Shown: positions 16,523 to 24,927 of the stretch, piece by piece
Layout of the letters: each line of letters opens with the position of its first letter
Position numbering within the stretch: the stretch's first letter is position 1
Assembly (NCBI GenBank): GCA_019418305.1
Contig: DYCA01000006.1
Span: 8,473-71,913 of the forward strand
Source of the DNA: Clostridiales bacterium
GTDB taxonomy: Bacteria; Bacillota; Clostridia; Oscillospirales; Butyricicoccaceae
Reading direction: 5' to 3'
DNA length: 63,441 nucleotides
Translations under genes and position numbers: made by a program
The notes under the pieces: model-generated
What the model was told of the DNA's origin: nothing
Seen by the model: only the letters and a program-made list of their open reading frames with translations
Database searches by the model: none

Positions 16523-16684
16523 AGGCAATACCGCATAATTCATCAAGAATGATTTGTGTGTAAATTTTGTGTCTAGATGCGGCACGGTTTCGCGGCAATA
16601 CTTGATGTATTGCAAGAAATCGCAACAAAATCTGGGCACAAAATTTCCGCAAAGCATCGAAGATGCAATTGTGCGGTGTTGCCT
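16523..16684. repeat. MITE-like palindromic element, 162 bp
   Basis: The ends are imperfect inverted repeats: AGGCAATACCGCATAATT at 16523 and, on the other strand, AGGCAACACCGCACAATT ending at 16684 (16 of 18 identical). The interior is non-coding and contains further short inverted segments around GCAATACTTGATGTATTGC. The right end touches the stop codon of the M56 gene. A short non-autonomous mobile or folded-repeat family is likely; no second copy is seen in this window. Confidence 0.6.
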
Positions 16685-19600
16685 TAATAGCCGTATGCGC
16701 CGTCCTCGAGCACCCATTTACCGTCCGCACCGCGGTACAGCGCAAACGACCAGCCCTCGGCTGTCTCCTCGCCAAACTGCGCGTCGCCGATGACCGTAAT
16801 CACGTTGTCGATTGTCAGGCCGGTGCTCAGCACTTTACCTTTCAGTACGCCATTGTCCATAATGCCCTGCGAGAAACTGAAATCGTGACTCGCGTCATAA
16901 TGCAGGTTATCCACCGAAAAGCCATGCGCCACGGCGTAATCGCGCACAGTCTGGCAGGCGGCCTCAATTTCCTCCTCCGAGAACCGCGCGCCAAAGATGT
17001 CCGGATTGGCAGCCTTGTGCTGCTGCCAGAGCTTCTGCACCGATGCATCTGCCCCGGTCATTTCCTGTTCGACCGCGTCCGCGTCCTGCTGCCAGCGCTT
17101 GTCCAACTCGGCCAGAATACCTTCGGTGGTTGCACCATCGCTTTGCGCCAGATACCACACCAGTGCTTCCACCGTACACAATGAGAAGTCACCGCTCTCC
17201 TTGCACATCATGTAGGTATAAGGATCTGCAAACCATCCCATGCCGTCAAACGCCACTGGCAGATAGATCGGCTGCTCTGCGCCGCCCAGCATGACCCCCT
17301 GCATGATGAAATCCACTGTACCGTCCGGCCAGCGATAGGTGAACGTGACCCGCTTGTTGATCGGGTGCATGACAAAATCTTCCCCTGTGCCGCCCGACAG
17401 GCCGAGCACCCGTTCCGCATCCTGCGCGGGGTCGAGCGTAGGCTCTGCAAGCAATGCGTCAATGCCGGTACGATCCAGTTCCGGAATGCCCTGCCCCTGT
17501 GGGAAAGCCAGCAGGAAGTCCGCGCGCGAGCGCACACCATCCGAGGTATCGACCAGCGTTTCCGTGCGCGCAGGCGTGACAGAGTCGGTCCCCTCATACC
17601 ACAGCCGCTGGGCCGTGGTGAAGTAATGATTTCCCTCGCGGCTGACATAGCGCACAGTCAGCAGGCACGATCCGTCGGTCAAATCCGGCTCGGCCGTGAC
17701 AGCGTCAATCGAAGAGCCATCTCGGCGTGTCAGCGTATAGGCATACTGCGTCGCCAGATCGTGCAGCAGCAGCGTGCGCGCGGCATCGCGCTGTGCGTCC
17801 GTCTGTCCGTCAAACGAGATCGAGCTGCCGTCCATCGCCTGCGCCGCCTGATACATTTCGGTATAAGCTGCGGCGATATCCTCATCCGACGGGTCATACT
17901 GCACATCGGACGCAAACGACAGATAATAGGTCAGGCCGTCGCGCTCGACGAGTTTTTTGCACGGCACCGGGAAACCGGATTCCCAGTCCTCGCCAAACTG
18001 CGTCTTGAGCGACGCGGTCGCCTCAGCATACAATCCCATCACCACACCGCCGTCAGTCGGGTCGTCCGTGTAACCCGGCAGCGCATTTTGCAGGCCAAAT
18101 TTCACCGTATCGTCAATTTCCTTGACGTAACCCTGCTCCACAAAGCAGTCGGGCAGCGTCAGCGTGTAGCCATAGGTCGGGTTCGTATATTCGGTCGAAT
18201 GGATGGTGTAATCCGTATTTGACACACCCTCGTTGGACAGCCGGTAGACGAACGCGGCGGTATATTCCTGTTCGGTGCCGGTATACGCACTGGTGCGATA
18301 GGTCACCGTCACGCCGCGGTAGATTTCCGCCGGATAGGTCGAGGACAACGCTTCGGCCGCCAGATGCTCGATCTTGTACAGGTACACCGCGCTGCCGCGG
18401 TCATACACATCGGTGAAGCGGATATTCGTCTGCTGCGTCTCCTTGTCGGTATATTGCAGTGTGCCGTCCGCGCGGATGACCGCATCGGTCAGAACGGCAT
18501 CCGTTGCGTTCAGCTTGCCATCAACAGGTTCTAGTTTGATGGTCTGCCCGGCTTCGAGCAGCGGAATTTCGCCGTTTGCGTTCTCGATCGCCTGCGCGAT
18601 GGTCGCGCCGACCGGCAGCTGCACATGGCTGACCGGGCTGTCGCCCTCCACCAGATAAGCGCCGAACCCTTGGTCAAACTGCGTGACCAACCCGACCGGC
18701 AGCCAGTAGTCGACCATTTTGCGCATCTGCACATCGACCGACGGGCTGTTATCCGTAAAGTTCAGCCGCACAACGGCTTCTGTATCGCCCTCGGAGATCA
18801 CTTCGCTGGTGAACCAGCTTTCCATCGTATAAAGGTGCGTATTGCCCTCGATATGCTCAACATTCTCGCCGAAATAGCCGAACACGGTCTCGACCGCATC
18901 CTGCACACGCGTCAGCGTGTCAAGCGACGCGCCGTTGAAGTTCTCCGCCCCCTCAGGAATGGTGGGCCAGTTCAATCCCGAATCGTAATATAATTTAAAT
19001 AATTCACTCTTTGTATAATCACTGTTCTCTGCCTCGGCAACGCTCTCGATCACCCGGCGGCCGTCCTCCTGCGCGGTGCGTATCAGATAAGCGCTGCGCA
19101 CATCCTCCACACCGCCGCCGTACATCTGGAATACAGCGAGATAGCTATCCTTGTCATCGGTCGGCACCAGCGCATAATCCCGATAAGACGGCGACGATCC
19201 GCCGTACTTCCAGTTAACGCTGCCGTCCGGTAGATACCTGTCGGTACGGAACTCCTGCTGCATCTGCGCGGACAGGATCGGATAGATGTACTGCCCGCTC
19301 TTGTGCGTCACGCCGCGCGCATACTGCCCCGCGAGGTCGGCGGCGGTGCGCACGTTTTGCCCGCCGTCATAGGTAAAGTCCTGCGGCAGCCAGCCTTGAT
19401 CGAACTGGTTTACCATCGTGATGGTCACTTCACTGCGGTCGGCAAACATGACCGTGACATCCCATATATCATCGCCCATCGTGCGGTCGAGAGACGAACC
19501 GCCCATTGTATTACCGTCCAGCCGCAGTAAATTCAGTGCGGCCTGCTCAGGCTCGCTGATATCCATCAGCGGTTCGGACCAGTCCACCATGAGGAAATCC

Positions 19601-20961
19601 GGAAATCCGAGGTCATTCTCGTACAGAATTTTGAACTCATCGAGCGAGGTTACATTCTTTTCCGCAATCTGCTCAGTGTGGCTGACCTGCCAATCACTTC
19701 CGTTTTTTTCAAAGAAGAGCTGCCAGCCTATCCGCGTTGGGACGGACTGTTTCAGCTGATCTTCCCACATAACATTACTGGTATGATCGTACAGCACATA
19801 GGTGTTCTCCCCGTCCAGCTTGACCGTATACCCATACTTGGGGTTTGCGTCCTGCGCCCACTGCTCCGCCAATGTGCGCCGCGTTTCCTCAGTCAACGCA
19901 TCCTTGCTCTCCCCTACCGAAAACGCACAGCCCAGCGTGCCGACCAGCACCGCCGCCGCCACGACCAGCGCGATACCGCGTTTTTTGACCTTTTTGTCAA
20001 ACAATCCCTCGAAACGCCGCATCAGCGTCTCCTTATCGCCGGCAAAGCACGACACCAGCGCGCGCTTTTTCACCTGCGCCTCAACCGAACGCAGGATGGT
20101 CTCGCCGTAGGCGCGGCGCGCATCCACGTCCATGCCGCGCACCACCGCGTCGTCGCACGCCAGCTCGATATCCTCCTGCGCAAAGCGCGCCAGCAGATGC
20201 ACCAGTGGATTAAACCAATGCACCGCCCGCGCCGCAACCAACGCCAGCTTAAGCCACAGGTCGCCCCGCTTGTAATGCGTCAGCTCATGCCGGAAAATAA
20301 ACGCCGCATCCTGTTCGGACAGCGCTTCGTCCGGCAGATAGAGCGCGGGACGGAGGAAACCCGCCAGCATCGGGCAGTCGGCCGCCTGCGTCACCCGCAG
20401 CGGGATAGCCCGGCGGATGCCGAGCGCGCGCTTCTGTTCCTCGAACACCGCACGCAGCGTATCGCGCTCAGCCGAATGGCTGCTTTTCTCCAGCACATAG
20501 TGGAACGTCAGATAGAGGTACAGCTGCCAAATTGCAAAGAACAATGCGCCCGCACCCCACAGCATAAGCAGCACCCGCCCCATGTCCACCGCGGTCAACG
20601 AGTATTCGTCCAACGTTTGGAGTGTCTGCGCCTGCTGCTGCGTCACCCAACGGTCGGTGGTAATCTCGCCGTCCTGCTCCAAAACGGGCAGCCCGGCCTG
20701 CTCCAACCGCTCCGGCGCAAAATTCGTGTGCGTCAGATAGGTCGTGCGCGGCGTGACCTGCACCGGCGGGTCAGGCAGCGTCAGCTGCACGGGAATCAGC
20801 AGCCGCAGCGCGAGCACCGCCCACACCAGGCACATCGCGCGCGCGGGATAGCGTTTTTTGAGGGCTTTGCGCAGCAAAAACAGCACCAATGCCACAGCTG
20901 ATACGGTCAGGCCAATCTGCGTGAGATTGTTCAGCAGATCGCTCCATTCAAAGCGTAACAT
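16684..20961 (-). CDS. Giant BlaR1-like M56 metallopeptidase sensor
   Basis: A 1425-residue membrane protein. The first 340 residues are a BlaR1/MecR1 module: several membrane segments, the zinc motif FRHELTHYKRGD near residue 230, the downstream EDIELACDDAVV glutamate region, and a last membrane helix around 330-350 (GIALVVAAAVLVGTLGCAF). The remaining roughly 1070 residues are predicted extracellular. They contain related segments such as NQFDQGW and TQFDQGFG and repeated NPKYGYT/NPTYGYT motifs, which suggest duplicated domains, but no beta-lactam-binding SxxK domain that I can recognise. ATG 20961 follows AGGAGGGG. It lies 18 bases after the blaI-like gene and probably cleaves or inactivates that repressor on an external signal. 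Confidence 0.85.
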   Translation of the reverse strand: MLRFEWSDLLNNLTQIGLTVSAVALVLFLLRKALKKRYPARAMCLVWAVLALRLLIPVQLTLPDPPVQVTPRTTYLTHTNFAPERLEQAGLPVLEQDGEITTDRWVTQQQAQTLQTLDEYSLTAVDMGRVLLMLWGAGALFFAIWQLYLYLTFHYVLEKSSHSAERDTLRAVFEEQKRALGIRRAIPLRVTQAADCPMLAGFLRPALYLPDEALSEQDAAFIFRHELTHYKRGDLWLKLALVAARAVHWFNPLVHLLARFAQEDIELACDDAVVRGMDVDARRAYGETILRSVEAQVKKRALVSCFAGDKETLMRRFEGLFDKKVKKRGIALVVAAAVLVGTLGCAFSVGESKDALTEETRRTLAEQWAQDANPKYGYTVKLDGENTYVLYDHTSNVMWEDQLKQSVPTRIGWQLFFEKNGSDWQVSHTEQIAEKNVTSLDEFKILYENDLGFPDFLMVDWSEPLMDISEPEQAALNLLRLDGNTMGGSSLDRTMGDDIWDVTVMFADRSEVTITMVNQFDQGWLPQDFTYDGGQNVRTAADLAGQYARGVTHKSGQYIYPILSAQMQQEFRTDRYLPDGSVNWKYGGSSPSYRDYALVPTDDKDSYLAVFQMYGGGVEDVRSAYLIRTAQEDGRRVIESVAEAENSDYTKSELFKLYYDSGLNWPTIPEGAENFNGASLDTLTRVQDAVETVFGYFGENVEHIEGNTHLYTMESWFTSEVISEGDTEAVVRLNFTDNSPSVDVQMRKMVDYWLPVGLVTQFDQGFGAYLVEGDSPVSHVQLPVGATIAQAIENANGEIPLLEAGQTIKLEPVDGKLNATDAVLTDAVIRADGTLQYTDKETQQTNIRFTDVYDRGSAVYLYKIEHLAAEALSSTYPAEIYRGVTVTYRTSAYTGTEQEYTAAFVYRLSNEGVSNTDYTIHSTEYTNPTYGYTLTLPDCFVEQGYVKEIDDTVKFGLQNALPGYTDDPTDGGVVMGLYAEATASLKTQFGEDWESGFPVPCKKLVERDGLTYYLSFASDVQYDPSDEDIAAAYTEMYQAAQAMDGSSISFDGQTDAQRDAARTLLLHDLATQYAYTLTRRDGSSIDAVTAEPDLTDGSCLLTVRYVSREGNHYFTTAQRLWYEGTDSVTPARTETLVDTSDGVRSRADFLLAFPQGQGIPELDRTGIDALLAEPTLDPAQDAERVLGLSGGTGEDFVMHPINKRVTFTYRWPDGTVDFIMQGVMLGGAEQPIYLPVAFDGMGWFADPYTYMMCKESGDFSLCTVEALVWYLAQSDGATTEGILAELDKRWQQDADAVEQEMTGADASVQKLWQQHKAANPDIFGARFSEEEIEAACQTVRDYAVAHGFSVDNLHYDASHDFSFSQGIMDNGVLKGKVLSTGLTIDNVITVIGDAQFGEETAEGWSFALYRGADGKWVLEDGAYGY

Positions 20962-20979
20962 ATCCTACCCCTCCTGTCC

Positions 20980-21351
20980 TTACCGTCCCTGCGCGTCGAG
21001 AAAGGCGCGCAGTTCGTCGATGTCGTGCGCGGTCAGCACGCCCGCGTCCGACAGGCTTGCCACCAGATTTTTCACCGAACCGCCGCACACGCGCTCGACA
21101 AAGCTGCGGCTTTCGCGCTGCAGATATTCCTCCTGCGTCACACACGGCGTATACTGGTTCTGCCGTCCCTCTTTCTCGCACGAAAGGAACCCTTTATCGC
21201 ACAGGCGCGAGAGAAAGGTCAGCACGCTCGTCGCCTTCCAGTCGCTCGGCACCTTGCGCTGCACCTCCGCGGCCGTCACTGGCGCTTCCAGCGACCACAC
21301 CGCCTGCATCACTTCCAGCTCAGCATCCGGCAGTCGTTTGCTTTTCTCCAT
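20980..21351 (-). CDS. BlaI/MecI/CopY family repressor
   Basis: A 123-residue winged-helix repressor. The N-terminal part reads LPDAELEVMQAVWSLEAPVT, then VLTFLSRLCDKGFLSCEKEG with the recognition helix, typical of BlaI/MecI. The C-terminal dimerisation half carries RESRSFVERVCGGSVKNLV. ATG 21351 follows AAAGGAGGGG. It pairs with the M56 protease gene downstream. Two palindromic sites in its promoter (21399-21414 and 21368-21378) fit the TACAnnTGTA-type BlaI operator, so it very likely represses itself and the protease. Confidence 0.92.
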   Translation of the reverse strand: MEKSKRLPDAELEVMQAVWSLEAPVTAAEVQRKVPSDWKATSVLTFLSRLCDKGFLSCEKEGRQNQYTPCVTQEEYLQRESRSFVERVCGGSVKNLVASLSDAGVLTAHDIDELRAFLDAQGR

Positions 21352-21367
21352 GTTGTCCCCTCCTTTT

Positions 21368-21426
21368 CTACAAGTGTAAAAATCTTTCTGTGCCTACATT
21401 CTACAATGGTAGAACATGTTTGTCAA
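21368..21426 (-). promoter_or_regulatory. BlaI-controlled promoter with two operators
   Basis: Minus-strand TTGACA (21421-21426), 17-base spacer, TAGAAT (21398-21403). The palindrome TTCTACAATGGTAGAA (21399-21414) covers the -10 and spacer. A second site, TACAAGTGTA (21369-21378), lies in the leader. Both resemble the BlaI/MecI operator. Confidence 0.75.
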
Positions 21427-21452
21427 GTCATACTTTGTTTACACTTTGAAAA

Positions 21453-21493
21453 TTGACAAACCCCCCTATTTTGCGCTATGCTTATAGTGTAAA
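21453..21493 (+). promoter_or_regulatory. Promoter of the 21530 gene with BlaI-like half sites
   Basis: TTGACA (21453-21458), 18 bases, TATGCT (21477-21482). AGTGTAAA (21486-21493) and its inverted copy TTTACACT (21438-21445) flank it and match half of the leader operator of blaI, so the divergent gene may belong to the same regulon. Confidence 0.5.
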
Positions 21494-21529
21494 ATCACAG
21501 ACCCCATACCGACAAAGGAGCCGGAACCT

Positions 21530-21967
21530 ATGCGAAAATCCATGGCGCTCGGATTTGCCATTTGCAGCACGCTGCTGCTGATTTTGTTGTTTCTCGCCGG
21601 GCGTATGCTGTACATCAAATTCTATCATCAGTCCTATGCGGACATTACAGATAAAACCACGCAGACCGTGGTCACGCTGACCGAAAACCAGACTGAGGTG
21701 CAAACCGTGACCGATCCGGAACAGCTTGCCGCCATCACCGAACTGCTGTCCGGCTATACATACACCCAATATCCCAACCTTTTTAAACCCGGCAAGGAAA
21801 AGCTGACGAGCAACCTGTTGACCGTCACCTTTGAAAACGGCAATTCCATCGGCGTCAACGCAGATGGCTATGTATTTATAAACGGCGAGCTGCGCGACAT
21901 TGAGGGCAGCCGCGGGCAGGAATTTTATCACAAGCTGTATCTTCTGTTCTATCCGAATGCAAACTGA
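21530..21967 (+). CDS. Membrane-anchored hypothetical protein, possible BlaI regulon member
   Basis: A 145-residue protein with one N-terminal membrane helix (residues 6-28, GFAICSTLLLILLFLAGRML) and an extracellular domain of about 115 residues containing TVTDPEQLAAITELLSGYTY and VTFENGNSIGVNADGYVFI. The layout, with a d-x-x-x-I-x-x-I-x-x-x-L-x-x-Y segment and a strand reading an empty or tagged value, looks like small lipoprotein-like signal or immunity proteins, but I do not recognise a family. ATG 21530 follows AAAGGAG. It is divergent from blaI and its promoter has BlaI-like half sites. Confidence 0.7.
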   Translation: MRKSMALGFAICSTLLLILLFLAGRMLYIKFYHQSYADITDKTTQTVVTLTENQTEVQTVTDPEQLAAITELLSGYTYTQYPNLFKPGKEKLTSNLLTVTFENGNSIGVNADGYVFINGELRDIEGSRGQEFYHKLYLLFYPNAN

Positions 21968-22008
21968 CGCGATTTCTGTCACGCATTTTCGAGGGAGGGC
22001 AAACTCAC

Positions 22009-22275
22009 ATGCGAGAATTGCTTCTGGATGCGGAAGCCTTTTATACCCGTGCACAGGTGCATGAAATGCTGGCACGCACGTTTGGCTTTCCCGCAGACTA
22101 CGACGGCACACTGGATGCGCTATATGACCAGCTGTGCGCCTGTCCGCCTACGCGCCTGACCTTGCTGCATGCCGAGCTGCTGGTGGACACGCTGGGCAAC
22201 TACGGTGAATTTTTGCTGCGCGTTATCGCGGGTGCGGCATCGGAAAACGGAGATTTTCTGCTGAATTTCGAGTAG
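22009..22275 (+). CDS. Barstar-family RNase inhibitor
   Basis: An 88-residue protein that starts with a short strand (RELLLDAEAF), then VHEMLARTFGFPADYDGTLDALYDQL, the barstar helix-loop containing the Tyr/Asn-type contact region, and ends FLRVIAGAASENGDFLLNF. Barstar proteins bind and block barnase-like ribonucleases in the cytosol. ATG 22009 follows GAGGGAGG. No barnase or other toxin gene is adjacent; the gene before it is the membrane-anchored protein at 21530, 41 bases upstream, likely co-transcribed. Confidence 0.82.
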   Translation: MRELLLDAEAFYTRAQVHEMLARTFGFPADYDGTLDALYDQLCACPPTRLTLLHAELLVDTLGNYGEFLLRVIAGAASENGDFLLNFE

Positions 22276-22281
22276 ATATGC

Positions 22282-22310
22282 AAAAAGGACGTGCAAAGCA
22301 CGTCCTTTTT
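22282..22310. terminator. Bidirectional terminator between barstar and CAP genes
   Basis: Perfect 13-bp stem AAAAAGGACGTGC/GCACGTCCTTTTT with a 3-base loop, between convergent genes. Confidence 0.85.
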
Positions 22311-22325
22311 ATTTTGTAAGAATTG

Positions 22326-23138
22326 TTATGCTGTAAACAGCTGCGCCCAGTATGCCGTGCCGCCCGACACCGTATAACCGACGCCGATGGTCGTAAAGCT
22401 CTCATTGAGGATGTTCGCGCGGTGGCCGGACGAATTCATCCACGCCTGTACCACCTGCTGCGGTGTGGACTGACCGTAAGCGATATTCTCGCCCGAACGG
22501 GTGTAGGACACGCCCGCCTCGGTCAGCGCGGTCGAGAAGGAAGAGCCGTTCGGCCGCGTGTGCGAGAAGGACTGCACCGTTTCTTTCGCACGTACCTGCG
22601 CGGCCTGCTGCACACGGCTGTCCACCTTCAGCGCAGACAGGCCGTATTTTGCACGTTCCGCATTGACCAGCGCCACAACCTGCGATGCATAGTCCCCCTG
22701 CGAAGAATCGTTATCTTCCTCCGGGGTCTGCTCGGGGGTGTTGTCCGGTGTTTGCTCGGGACGGTTATCATCCGGCAGCTGCGGCGTATTGTCCGGCGTC
22801 TCCTCCGGCTGCTCTACGTCCGGGGTCTCCTCCGGCTGCTCCACGTCCGGCGTCTCCTCCGGCTGCTCTACATCTGGAGTCTCCTCCGGCTGCTCTACAT
22901 CCGGCGTCTGCTCGGGTGTTTCCTCCGGTTTTTGCTCCGGTCGATTTCCCGGGAACTGTCCGCAGAGGAATGCGTAATACTTTTCCAGCAGATGCTGACG
23001 GATACCGGATTCATACACATAAGTATACGCGCGGGACGCACGGGTTTCTGTCTCCTGCGACAGGTTTACCGCCCCCGCCACCGTTGTGGTCGTCATCACC
23101 GCGGCCAGTGCCAGCGGTACGATTTTCTTCAGCTGCAT
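22326..23138 (-). CDS. Secreted CAP/SCP-domain protein with PEET repeat linker
   Basis: A 270-residue exported protein. A signal peptide covers residues 1-23 (KKIVPLALAAVMTTTTVAGA). A low-complexity acidic linker follows, with four units of PDVEQPEET (residues about 79-115), then related EQTPDN units. The C-terminal CAP domain (YkwD type, about 150-270) has LVNAERAKYGLSAL, SFSHTRPNGSSF, GENIAYG and SSGHRANIL. ATG 23138 follows GGAGG. CAP proteins are common spore or surface proteins in Clostridia; the linker suggests exposure at the wall. It is convergent with the barstar gene. Confidence 0.88.
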   Translation of the reverse strand: MQLKKIVPLALAAVMTTTTVAGAVNLSQETETRASRAYTYVYESGIRQHLLEKYYAFLCGQFPGNRPEQKPEETPEQTPDVEQPEETPDVEQPEETPDVEQPEETPDVEQPEETPDNTPQLPDDNRPEQTPDNTPEQTPEEDNDSSQGDYASQVVALVNAERAKYGLSALKVDSRVQQAAQVRAKETVQSFSHTRPNGSSFSTALTEAGVSYTRSGENIAYGQSTPQQVVQAWMNSSGHRANILNESFTTIGVGYTVSGGTAYWAQLFTA

Positions 23139-23262
23139 GATCTGCTACCTCCTTGGTTTTCTTTTGATCTGACTGGTGTCCTTTGCACCATGTACCAGAG
23201 TATAGCGTGCTTTGTAACCGTTTTGCAATGGAAATGCTTGCAGAAAAGCCCTAAAACCAGCA

Positions 23263-23298
23263 AAAACCGACCGAAAAAGGGATTTTCCGGTCGGTTTT
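23263..23298 (-). terminator. Terminator of the LysM-GH18 gene
   Basis: AAAACCGACCG-type stem paired with CGGTCGGTTTT; about 10 bases past the stop and followed by T-rich sequence on the minus strand. Confidence 0.75.
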
Positions 23299-23305
23299 CC
23301 GTCTT

Positions 23306-24583
23306 TTATGCCAGCTTTTCGATATCGTACAGCTGATTGAGCACAAGCCACAGCTGTGGAAAATACCGCATGACGTTCCATACGCTCACACCGCGCAGCC
23401 GATATTCCCCGGCCAGCGCCAGCTTGGCACGGATGGAGCGCGCATCCTCAAACCAGACTTCGTGCTCGGCACGTTCGCGCCAGTAGTTGTAGTGCGGCGA
23501 CTGCGCCTCCGCGTCAAACCGGATGGGCGCGCCCACTTGCACCGCCTGCTCCACCGCCTGCACGTTACCCAGACTGCGCGCGCGGCTCTGTCCTTTGATA
23601 TAGGGCAGCGTCCAGTCATAGCCGTAGTTGGGAATGCCCATGAAAATCTTTTCCGGCGGAATCTGCGACACCGCAAAGCGCACCACCTGCTCCACCTTGT
23701 TGATGGGTGCCACCGCCATCGGTTCGGAAAGAGCATAGCCCCATTCATAAGTCATTATGAGTGCATCATCCGCCGCCGCGCCGAGCGCGGCGTAGTTGTG
23801 CGACTCGTACAGCAGCCCCGGCTGATCGGCCGAGGTCTTAGGCGCGAGCGCCACCATGACCGTCAGCCCGGACGGCTCCAGCCGCGCGCGCACTGCGCGG
23901 ACAAAATCAGCGTAGGCCGCCGCATCCTCGGGCGGGATGTACTCAAAGTCAATGTCCACACCCGCAAAACCCTGCGCCGCAATGGTCTGCGCCAGATTTT
24001 CAATCAGTGCGCCGCGCGCGACCGGATCACGCAGCAGCTGCTGTGCCCGCTCACCCGAAAACTGACCGTCCTCGCCGAGCGTTGTCAGCACCAGCAGCGG
24101 CAGCACGCCGTACTGCCGTGCCATGCGCGTGAGTGCTTCCGCATTTTGCGGCAGAATGCGGCCCAGACTGTCAAATCCATAGGAAAACACCGATAAGTAC
24201 GTCAAATAGGGCAGCGTTTTGCGCAGCACCCGCTGGTCAATGTTTGGATAGGCATAGCCGTTGACGGCAAAGGTCCCCAGCTTAGGCCCATAGGAAACCA
24301 CCAGCGTCTGTCCCGGCCAGATACGGTCACCGCCGCCCAGCTGCGGATTGTTTTGCAGCAGTTTGAGCACCGTCGTATTGTGCTGCGCGGCGATGCCGGA
24401 AAGCGTCTCCCCCTGTCGAACGGTATGTACCTGCACAGGCTGCGGCACGACAATCGTCTGTCCGGGTGTTAACCGGTACGGCTCATGCAGCTCGTTCTGC
24501 TGAATCAGCAGCTGCAGCGGCGCCTGATACGTCTGGGCGATACGGTACAGCGAATCCCCCGGCTGAACAACATGGATCACCAT
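23306..24583 (-). CDS. LysM-GH18 cortex-lytic-type hydrolase (SleL/YaaH-like)
   Basis: A 425-residue protein with two N-terminal LysM modules (HVVQPGDSLYRIAQTY at residues 4-19; HTVRQGETLSGIAAQH near 53) and a GH18 domain from about 105. The catalytic motif is GVDIDFEYIPPED near residue 210, with the acid Glu in DFE. Further family strands are MGIPNYGYDWTLPY and RGVSVWNVMRYFPQLW. No signal peptide is present, as in SleL/YaaH proteins that reach the spore coat from the mother cell. ATG 24583. Likely an N-acetylglucosaminidase acting on cortex peptidoglycan during germination. Confidence 0.9.
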   Translation of the reverse strand: MVIHVVQPGDSLYRIAQTYQAPLQLLIQQNELHEPYRLTPGQTIVVPQPVQVHTVRQGETLSGIAAQHNTTVLKLLQNNPQLGGGDRIWPGQTLVVSYGPKLGTFAVNGYAYPNIDQRVLRKTLPYLTYLSVFSYGFDSLGRILPQNAEALTRMARQYGVLPLLVLTTLGEDGQFSGERAQQLLRDPVARGALIENLAQTIAAQGFAGVDIDFEYIPPEDAAAYADFVRAVRARLEPSGLTVMVALAPKTSADQPGLLYESHNYAALGAAADDALIMTYEWGYALSEPMAVAPINKVEQVVRFAVSQIPPEKIFMGIPNYGYDWTLPYIKGQSRARSLGNVQAVEQAVQVGAPIRFDAEAQSPHYNYWRERAEHEVWFEDARSIRAKLALAGEYRLRGVSVWNVMRYFPQLWLVLNQLYDIEKLA

Positions 24584-24652
24584 AGAAAAACCACCTTTCT
24601 CCCCAGTCTATGCCGCACACCATCTGTCCGTGACCGTCCACAGGCATGCAAA

Positions 24653-24685
24653 AAGCCGTCCGACGCACAAAACGCCGGACGGCTT
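24653..24685 (-). terminator. Terminator of the feo operon
   Basis: 10-bp stem AAGCCGTCCG/CGGACGGCTT with TTTTTGC following on the minus strand, 10 bases past the Cys-rich gene. Confidence 0.8.
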
Positions 24686-24694
24686 GTCACACTG

Positions 24695-24868
24695 TTATTT
24701 GTCGTGCTGTTCGGGAGACGTAGCGACATGACAGCCGCAGCTGCCGCTGCAGCCTGCACAGCCTCCGCCGCAGCCGCTGCAGCCGCCCGTCTTGGACTGG
24801 CGTACCACCGACCGCGCGGCGAAAAATACCAGCAGCGCCACCAACAGGCCCACTATCAAGGTTGACAT
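24695..24868 (-). CDS. FeoB-associated Cys-rich membrane peptide
   Basis: A 57-residue protein with one N-terminal membrane helix (STLIVGLLVALLVFFAARSV) and a Gly/Cys-rich tail, GGCSGCGGGCAGCSGSCGCH, with seven cysteines. This is the small FeoB-associated protein common in Firmicutes and Bacteroidetes, thought to assist ferrous iron uptake. ATG 24868 follows AAAGGAGG; an in-frame extension upstream overlaps that site and is rejected. It is the last gene of the feo operon. Confidence 0.88.
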   Translation of the reverse strand: MSTLIVGLLVALLVFFAARSVVRQSKTGGCSGCGGGCAGCSGSCGCHVATSPEQHDK

Positions 24869-24927
24869 CTGTTTCGCCTCCTTTGCATTCATTGTAAAAT
24901 AGAATTTCTCTGCAGGCAAGCCCTAAA

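Noticed and set aside
19678..20901. 407-codon frame antisense to the M56 gene
   Set aside because: Composition (Arg/Gln/His) is that of a shadow frame; the opposite strand encodes a clear M56 protease.
22323..23336. 337-codon Arg/Leu-rich frame antisense to the CAP gene
   Set aside because: It arises from the PEET repeat and GC-rich sequence on the other strand; unlikely protein composition.
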